From assembly GCA_012845835.1 (NCBI GenBank), contig JABAKD010000104.1, forward strand, positions 82,001 through 146,000: a stretch of 64,000 nt of DNA. The letters run 5' to 3'. Source of the stretch: Undaria pinnatifida. Lineage: Eukaryota; Sar; Phaeophyceae; Laminariales; Alariaceae. The number at the start of each line of letters is the position of its first letter. Within the stretch, counting starts at the first letter, position 1. The notes below the pieces were generated by a model. The model saw nothing but the letters and a program-made list of their open reading frames with translations, ran no database searches and was not told the origin of the DNA. The translations under genes and the position numbers were made by a program. Shown in pieces: positions 58,368 to 64,000 of the stretch.

Positions 58368-60656
58368 TATTCAAAAAATATAAATACACTCCAGCTGTGA
58401 GATCGAAGATTTTATCGAAACTCATCTTTGCAAGCTGTGTGTGATACTCCGATCGCGCGTATTACGGGTTGTGTGTCCTCATTAAGGATATAGATCGGCG
58501 ACTCCCCTTGCAACTACAGTGTAGCTACCAGGGTCAACAGGGTGATGTTAGGCGGTCTGTGCGCGGAAACTATAAAACCAGTTTCTGAGGGGGACAAAAT
58601 CTGACAGCTGTGGAAGGAAATGCATCAGTTTATCAAGTGAATCCTGTATGTCGAGTAACCGGTGAGGGAAGGGCAGAGTTTTTATGGGCGTGGAGGCCTG
58701 ATTTTGATCAAAAGGGGGGCGGGAAGGGGGGAGGGGGGGAGGGACGGGTGGGGCAGCTCAGTTTGTGCGTAGAGGCAATATGTCCTTCTTGTGGGGGAGG
58801 GGGGGGGGGGGATGTGTGTGTGGGGGGTGTGTGTGGGGGGGGGGGGAAGGGGGGGGAGGGCTTTAGGTCGCACAGATGTAGGGGTTTGCTGTACGCCTGG
58901 TGCTAGGTCTAGGCGATGGTGCGGGTGGTGGGGAAGGAGGGGACGTGTGGGGCGGGGGGGGGTGGGAATTGCAGCAGCGGCATGGACAACTCTAAAACGA
59001 TAATGGGGTGATATCCAGGGCGTGGAAGTGTTTATTACTCTGGCGGATTTCAGCATTAGGTGAGGCGTTTAAGCAAGAGAGAGCGAGGAAAAAAAAAGGG
59101 GGGGGGGGGGGGGGGGGGGGGTTCAAGAGGTTTAGGTCATATGTATTATTAAAATACACTCCAGCTATGAGATCAAGGATTTGGTCGAAACTCATCTTGG
59201 CAACATTGTGTGTGATGCTCCGATCGCGCGTATTAATCATATATGTAGGGGCTTGCTAAACGCGCGGTGCTGGGTTTGGGCGATCGTGCGGGGTGTGGGT
59301 AATGAGGGGGCGTTAGAGGGGGGGAGGGGGGATGAATGAAAGCTACGTCATGGATGGCTAGAAAGATAATGACGTGATATCAATTGCGTAGAAGCGTTTA
59401 TTACTCTGGCCGATTTCGATTTTAGTGGGGCGTTTGAACGAATTGGGCGGGGAACAAAGGGGGGTGGGGGGGGGGAGGAGGGTGAGATGAGTTGGAGCTG
59501 CGGCATTCATGGCTATAAGGATAATGAGATGATATCAGCTGGCTGGTAGTGTTTACTACTTTGGTAGATTTTGATTTCAGGTGGGGCGTTTGAACAAGAG
59601 GGGGGGGGGGGCATGCCAATATGTGCGCGGAAACTATAAACCCTTAAAGGGGACGAATCTGACGGTTGTAGGAAGAAGACACCCCTTTATAACACCCGCC
59701 TGGTAATGAATATTATTCTAGAAGGTTTGGTGTTACATAGTCTATAGTATGCAACCCAATTTTTAGGTGTAGTAAACAACGTGTTAAAAGCTTCATAATT
59801 TGTTATTGTGCATGGATCGAAAGATACAATATTTCAATCGATAGGTACAACCATGTAGTTACCATTATTTTCTGACATCGCTAATTATAAGAAAGAGATA
59901 AACATTATTGCCAAATACAACAGGCGAGGTGATGTGGTCATCATGCAATGTCGTCGCCATTGAGAACGAAAGGGATAAATGCGAATCGTTAGTGTTTTGA
60001 AAGGAACGCTTAGTGTACGCGCGCTCAATTACGTTACTTCGTTAGTCATACTTCGCTTGGCATAGGTTGGGAGGCGATCATGCAGACGGTATGTACAGAA
60101 TACCCTACGTAATAGGTCGGTAGTGTGGTTTACCGCAAATTTTACATATCTGTTTGTACCTCCTTTTCATATTAGTATTGTCTCACATATACGATATTAC
60201 GCCTGTGATTTTTACCGTGCCGATGTGGGGCTCTGAGGTCGCCAACTCTAAGACAGAGATACATCTTACAAGTACACCAAGCGATATACTCAGTATATAA
60301 CTTGTTCAAACCCAGGCCCCCACGCCCATGCAATCTCCGCCCTCCCCTCACCAGTTATACGATGTACATGGCACGCTTGACGAACTGATGCATTTCCTTC
60401 CACAGAAGATGTCAATTTTTATCCCCTTCAAAAACAGGTTTTATAGTTTCCGCGCACAGACTGATTAACCTCACCCTGTTGACCCTGGTACAAGCTACAC
60501 TGTAGTTCCAAGGGGAGTCGCCGAACTATATCCTCAGTAAGGACACACACCCAGTAATACGCTCGATCGGAGTATCACACACAGCTTGCAAATATGAGTT
60601 TTGACAAAATCTTCGATCTCATAGATAGCTGGAGTGTATAAGTATTTTGAGAATAT
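58368..60656. mobile_element. Long-inverted-repeat (foldback-like) element, copy 2
   Basis: The left arm begins ATAAATACACTCCAGCTGTG and the right arm (60330-60656) is its inverse, ending AGCTGGAGTGTATAAG. The arms match those of the element at 45283-48608. The core has the same G-rich tracts and the same roughly 230 bp block twice (58861-59080, 59245-59460), but only about one copy of the roughly 360 bp block, so it is shorter (2.3 kb against 3.3 kb). It contains a nested 95 bp fragment of the same arm at 59145-59240. No coding capacity is seen. Confidence 0.75.
59145..59240 (+). mobile_element. Nested miniature copy of the foldback arm
   Basis: About 90 bp equal to the first part of the arm (AAAATACACTCCAGCTATGA to CTCCGATCGCGCGTATTA) is inserted into the second 230 bp block of copy 2. 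The block reads TTTAGGTCATATGTA before it and ATCATATATGTAGGGGCTTG after it, so CATATGTA/CATATATGTA may be a target duplication. The uninterrupted block is seen at 46062. Confidence 0.6.
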
Positions 60657-60835
60657 ACAACAAACAAACGGTATGATTAATTATTTGAGTCGGATAGAAA
60701 TTCGCACCACTAACGTGGTACTTCTGAGAGGGTACTGGCTCAATGGTTGAGATGTTATTTAGATGCATTTTGGAACGGGTCTGCGTCTTCCCGGCGGTTC
60801 TATCGTATCGATCAGTTACTATTCTGTGGACATGT

Positions 60836-60993
60836 ATATTATAAAAATGAAAATACACTCCAGCTGCGAGATCGAAGATTTCGTCGAAACTCATCTTTGC
60901 AAGCTGTGTGTGATACTCCGATCGCGCGCATTACGAGTTGTGTGTCCTCATTAAGGATATAGGTCGGCGACTCCCCTTACAACTACAAGTATA
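60836..60993 (+). mobile_element. Solo arm fragment of the foldback family
   Basis: From TATAAAAATGAAAATACACT to GGCGACTCCCCTT this matches the outer half of the arms at 45283 and 58368, followed by unrelated sequence. It sits 180 bp right of element copy 2 in the orientation of a left arm. Confidence 0.7.
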
Positions 60994-61682
60994 TTATATT
61001 ACTGACACTGCGAGATTGAGCATCACCGTACATCACTTCTAGGTCTTTCTGCCGGATGTTTTTCCCTTTGAGTCAAGCCATTGGGCGCGACCACTTGCAA
61101 TCGCCCAGGTGGATAAGGTGGGTAAGAGGACCCAGCCTCGGCCAGGAGATCATCGTGGAGGGGGATGGTTGGCCGGCGGCCGGGGTCAGTAGTTCTAGAT
61201 AAGGTTGCGTGCACTCGTGTAGTACGAGATGGAATGTTAATGACTTTTCAACGGTGGTTCTACTTCAGACTATTTTCTTGGGGGGGGGTTGTTGTGTGCT
61301 TCTTGAAATGGTACCCTGTAAAGATGTACCTGGCAGTAGATTTGGGGACGCCATCCGACGAAATTTTTCATTATTATAGTGCGTGCAAAATACGAGTATT
61401 TTTGTGAGAGATTGGGCACATGTTGTGGCCCCCTGTGACTGACCTGAGATAGTAATATCACATACATGTAGTCCCCCTTGCCATGAAACAGCACATAATT
61501 GATCAAGTTGCTGGTTGCTCGGCAGGTAGGGTATCACGGTTGGTGGGATTTACTATCACCACCACCAGGCATTGTTACGGGACTGCGTATGTATGTGGTT
61601 TGTTTTGGGATTTTGTGGGTTTGTGTTATTTTCATGGAAGATGTCAAGTGTGCTGAAAGTTTGTAAGACTCTCGGTAATAAT

Positions 61683-61798
61683 ATATTTGGTGTTGTTATC
61701 GTTGTTGTTGTTGTTGTTTTTGTTGTTGTTGTGGGTGTTGTTGTTTTTGTTGTTGTTGTGGGTGTTGTTGTTGTTGTTGTCGTCGTCGTTGTTGTTCT
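61683..61798. repeat. GTT trinucleotide microsatellite
   Basis: GTT repeats interrupted by GGGTGTT and TCG variants. The open frames through it on both strands are poly-Val or poly-Thr and are not genes. Confidence 0.85.
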
Positions 61799-62235
61799 CA
61801 CATTAACTCGCATAATCCAGTCCGTGGTCACAGGACAGGTTCCAGTCACTTAGGAGTGAGTGGGAGAATGCCTCAGACAAAATCACATGCATTTAACATA
61901 GATGACGCAATTCATGCCTCCGCCAGAAAAATGTAGAACGTATATTCGGGAGTCAGTGTACGATGTGCTAGGTCCATACTGGTGTACATACGTCGCACTA
62001 CTCGCGCCTGGAAAAAAGACAACTACACCATTTATTTATTTGCTACCCAGAAAAGACTACCACATAGTCTATGTTACACGTGGTACCTATTACTACGCAT
62101 ACGCACGTCAGACACAAGGCAATTGGACAAAATACTTGAAAATAAAGGACAGAAAATAAATAAGAAAAGAAAAGAAAATAAGTCGAAAAAGAGGAGGAAA
62201 AAAGAGAAGAAAGAAAGAATATGCACACATGCCAC
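61795..62235. repeat. Dispersed repeat, copy 2 (uninterrupted)
   Basis: Partner of 8193-8880. It runs TTCTCACATTAACTCGCATA to TACGCACGTCAGACACAAGG, then straight into the A-rich tail without the 282 bp insertion present in copy 1. Confidence 0.7.
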
Positions 62236-62743
62236 AAATAGACTAGTCTAACGATTTATGTTGGGTTGACTGGTGATTCATTTGTGGCATGATGTTTGTT
62301 TGCCTGACGCGATAGGTCAGTGCTGACAACCAACCGACATTTTTCTGCCGTCCATTCTATTGGTACACGAGGCATGCATCGTTCCTCGTTCAGCGGACAC
62401 GTCAAACGATACACTTGTTGTACTGATGATCAGATTGATGATGATTTGCAGTGCCCACAACTGGGTTGGGGATATTGAACTTGAGGTTTCGACGTATTTG
62501 GGTGTGTTTTGGATTGCTGACTGATTATATCGGGGGGATGTTTTTCGATAAATAAATAGTGATATTTCGGAGAAGGAATGATGAGGATATATCTTGTACC
62601 TGGTATTTATTTTGTGTTTCGGGTACTTGTTTCAAATATATGCTGATAGAATAGGGAAACATCTGTTTTCGGGATAAGTGTATCAAATGTAGAGACACTA
62701 AAGTCTGGTATCAAGACAGACATACAAACAGGGGGAATAACAG

Positions 62744-63218
62744 ATCTAGTACTCTTGCAGCCTACCTGATGTGCAGGATGTTCACGTAATCTACGGAGGT
62801 ATGATTCATGATTCACGGATGTACGAGCATTACAGGATATTTTTGTGTTGGGAATGAGTGCCTTCTTCTATTGGATGGTGGTGTGTTGCCAGAAAATGTC
62901 TACCACCCCGCTGAAAAACATGCCTGCTATGGTGGTATGTTTGGCTTAGTTAGGGTTGATTCCGATGGAATAAGCCCAGTAGACTATATATTTTAGCCTT
63001 ATTTTGGTCCAGTTCTGGTCTGGTTTGTGGTCGCCTTCTGGCCGATCTTGACTGATATGTCTTGATTGTGATAATCTACAGATACACGCCACAATAATAT
63101 TACCTAATGATAATTACCTTGGAATTCTATTTTGTATGGGTCACTGCGCAACCAAGACCCCCTTATTATGAGGTGGGCCAAGCGAGCAAGCTGAACCTGA
63201 GCATGCATGGGTTATCTC
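62744..63218. repeat. Dispersed repeat pair, copy 2 with an internal insertion
   Basis: Partner of 57309-57618. About 130 bp extra (around 62985-63120) separates the GGTTGATTCCGA part from the GCGCAACCAAGACCC part. No inverted repeats were evident at the edges of the extra segment. Confidence 0.65.
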
Positions 63219-63219
63219 A

Positions 63220-64000
63220 TTGACACTTCCTTGTTCCTTGCCTCGTATTGTTGTCTCTTCTTTTATGTATTTCAACACCCACCCGTCGATTCTCATATAT
63301 TCGGCGATTAGAATAGCGGGGGATGTGCAATATATTTACATACGTGTTCCTCGCGTGACGTTCTTCCCTGATGAGGTACATTCCCTTTGTTGTCAACCAG
63401 CAGCGGCGAGCTTGTTGTGGTCTCACGTGGTGAGAACGGCCGTCGTTCCAACGAGTCTAGCTTCCATGCAGATTCTCGATTTAGGCTCTTCTTGCGTTTT
63501 GTTCTCTCGCTTTGACATGATATACGTCTTCATTTGGATTGACCTTTTGGCGACCAACGCCCCCCCCCGTTATTCAGTATTTGCGGTAAACCCATAAAAA
63601 CACATGATGACCTATCTATGTACTACATCTATCTATTAGTAGTGTATAATGCTTTGTGAGTTTGAAGTGTTAAGAGCATTTCAGCTCCTCCAACCGTCAC
63701 GCAGCATAAATTCCTAACGTTATTCGGTAACACTCCAACAAAATGTTAAAGTCGGGGGGATGTGCTACACCTGCAGCAACTTGATGGCGTTATGATAGAC
63801 GCCCTCAGCGTCAAAGGAGGGGTGTCCTACATTACTGTGTTTTTCACCATGGATGGAACTAACCCAAACGCTAACTCTAACCCATACTAAACATATTATG
63901 CCGACGACTGCCCCCCAATGACGTCACTGGGGTGCAATGGTTGAAAACACGCAATAATGTGTATCTCTGCAAAGAAAGGAGCCCCCCGGACAGTTTTTTT
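63220..64000. other. No gene recognised
   Basis: One plus-strand frame (63220-63597, 125 codons) has no recognisable motif. The rest is AT-rich, with a CTAACYCTAACCCATAC stretch near 63865. Confidence 0.4.

Noticed and set aside
61556..61853. Poly-Thr / poly-Val open frames
   Set aside because: They arise from the GTT microsatellite.
1..64000. CRISPR array, prokaryotic operon or phage-like gene cluster
   Set aside because: No regularly spaced direct repeats with unique spacers and no runs of closely packed ORFs; the exon-intron structure points to a eukaryote.

Overview
The window looks like nuclear DNA of a eukaryote with intron-rich genes, most plausibly a brown alga or related stramenopile. 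This is an inference. It rests on one 20 kb gene split by many short, well-formed spliceosomal introns, a secreted beta-helix/WSC protein of a kind familiar from brown-algal cell-wall biology, a tyrosine-recombinase retrotransposon, and abundant simple repeats. Nothing prokaryotic was seen: no operons, no ribosome-binding-site-led genes and no CRISPR array.

Layout. Bases 1-600 carry an open frame cut by the left edge, followed by a purine tract, probably the 3' end of an LTR retroelement. Bases 2.5-4.8 kb hold three minisatellites. At 4.9-6.0 kb there is a decayed reverse-strand pol fragment. Bases 8.2-12.4 kb hold a dispersed repeat split by a small MITE, a TTCGGG array, tRNA-like sequences and an 0.8 kb inverted-repeat element. 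Bases 13.1-19.8 kb are a decayed retrotransposon with reverse transcriptase, RNase H, tyrosine recombinase and split direct repeats in the order A1...B1-A2-B2 (Ngaro/PAT type). Bases 21.4-22.9 kb are a second terminal-inverted-repeat element.

The main gene runs on the minus strand from 44.5 to 24.7 kb. I could assemble 23 exons whose splice sites and phases all fit (3771 coding bases, about 1256 residues). It encodes a signal peptide, a right-handed beta-helix module, a 400-residue Pro/Ser/Thr minisatellite linker, a second beta-helix module that repeats the first exon by exon, a short Pro-rich linker and a complete eight-cysteine WSC domain. It is most likely a secreted or wall-associated polysaccharide-binding or polysaccharide-modifying protein. 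An orphan copy of its last WSC exon lies at 56.2 kb.

The right third (45.3-63.2 kb) is mostly repeats: two copies of a long-inverted-repeat (foldback-like) element with G-rich cores, fragments of the same family, and two pairs of dispersed repeats. Only the beta-helix/WSC gene looks intact. The rest is mobile-element debris or DNA in which I recognise nothing.
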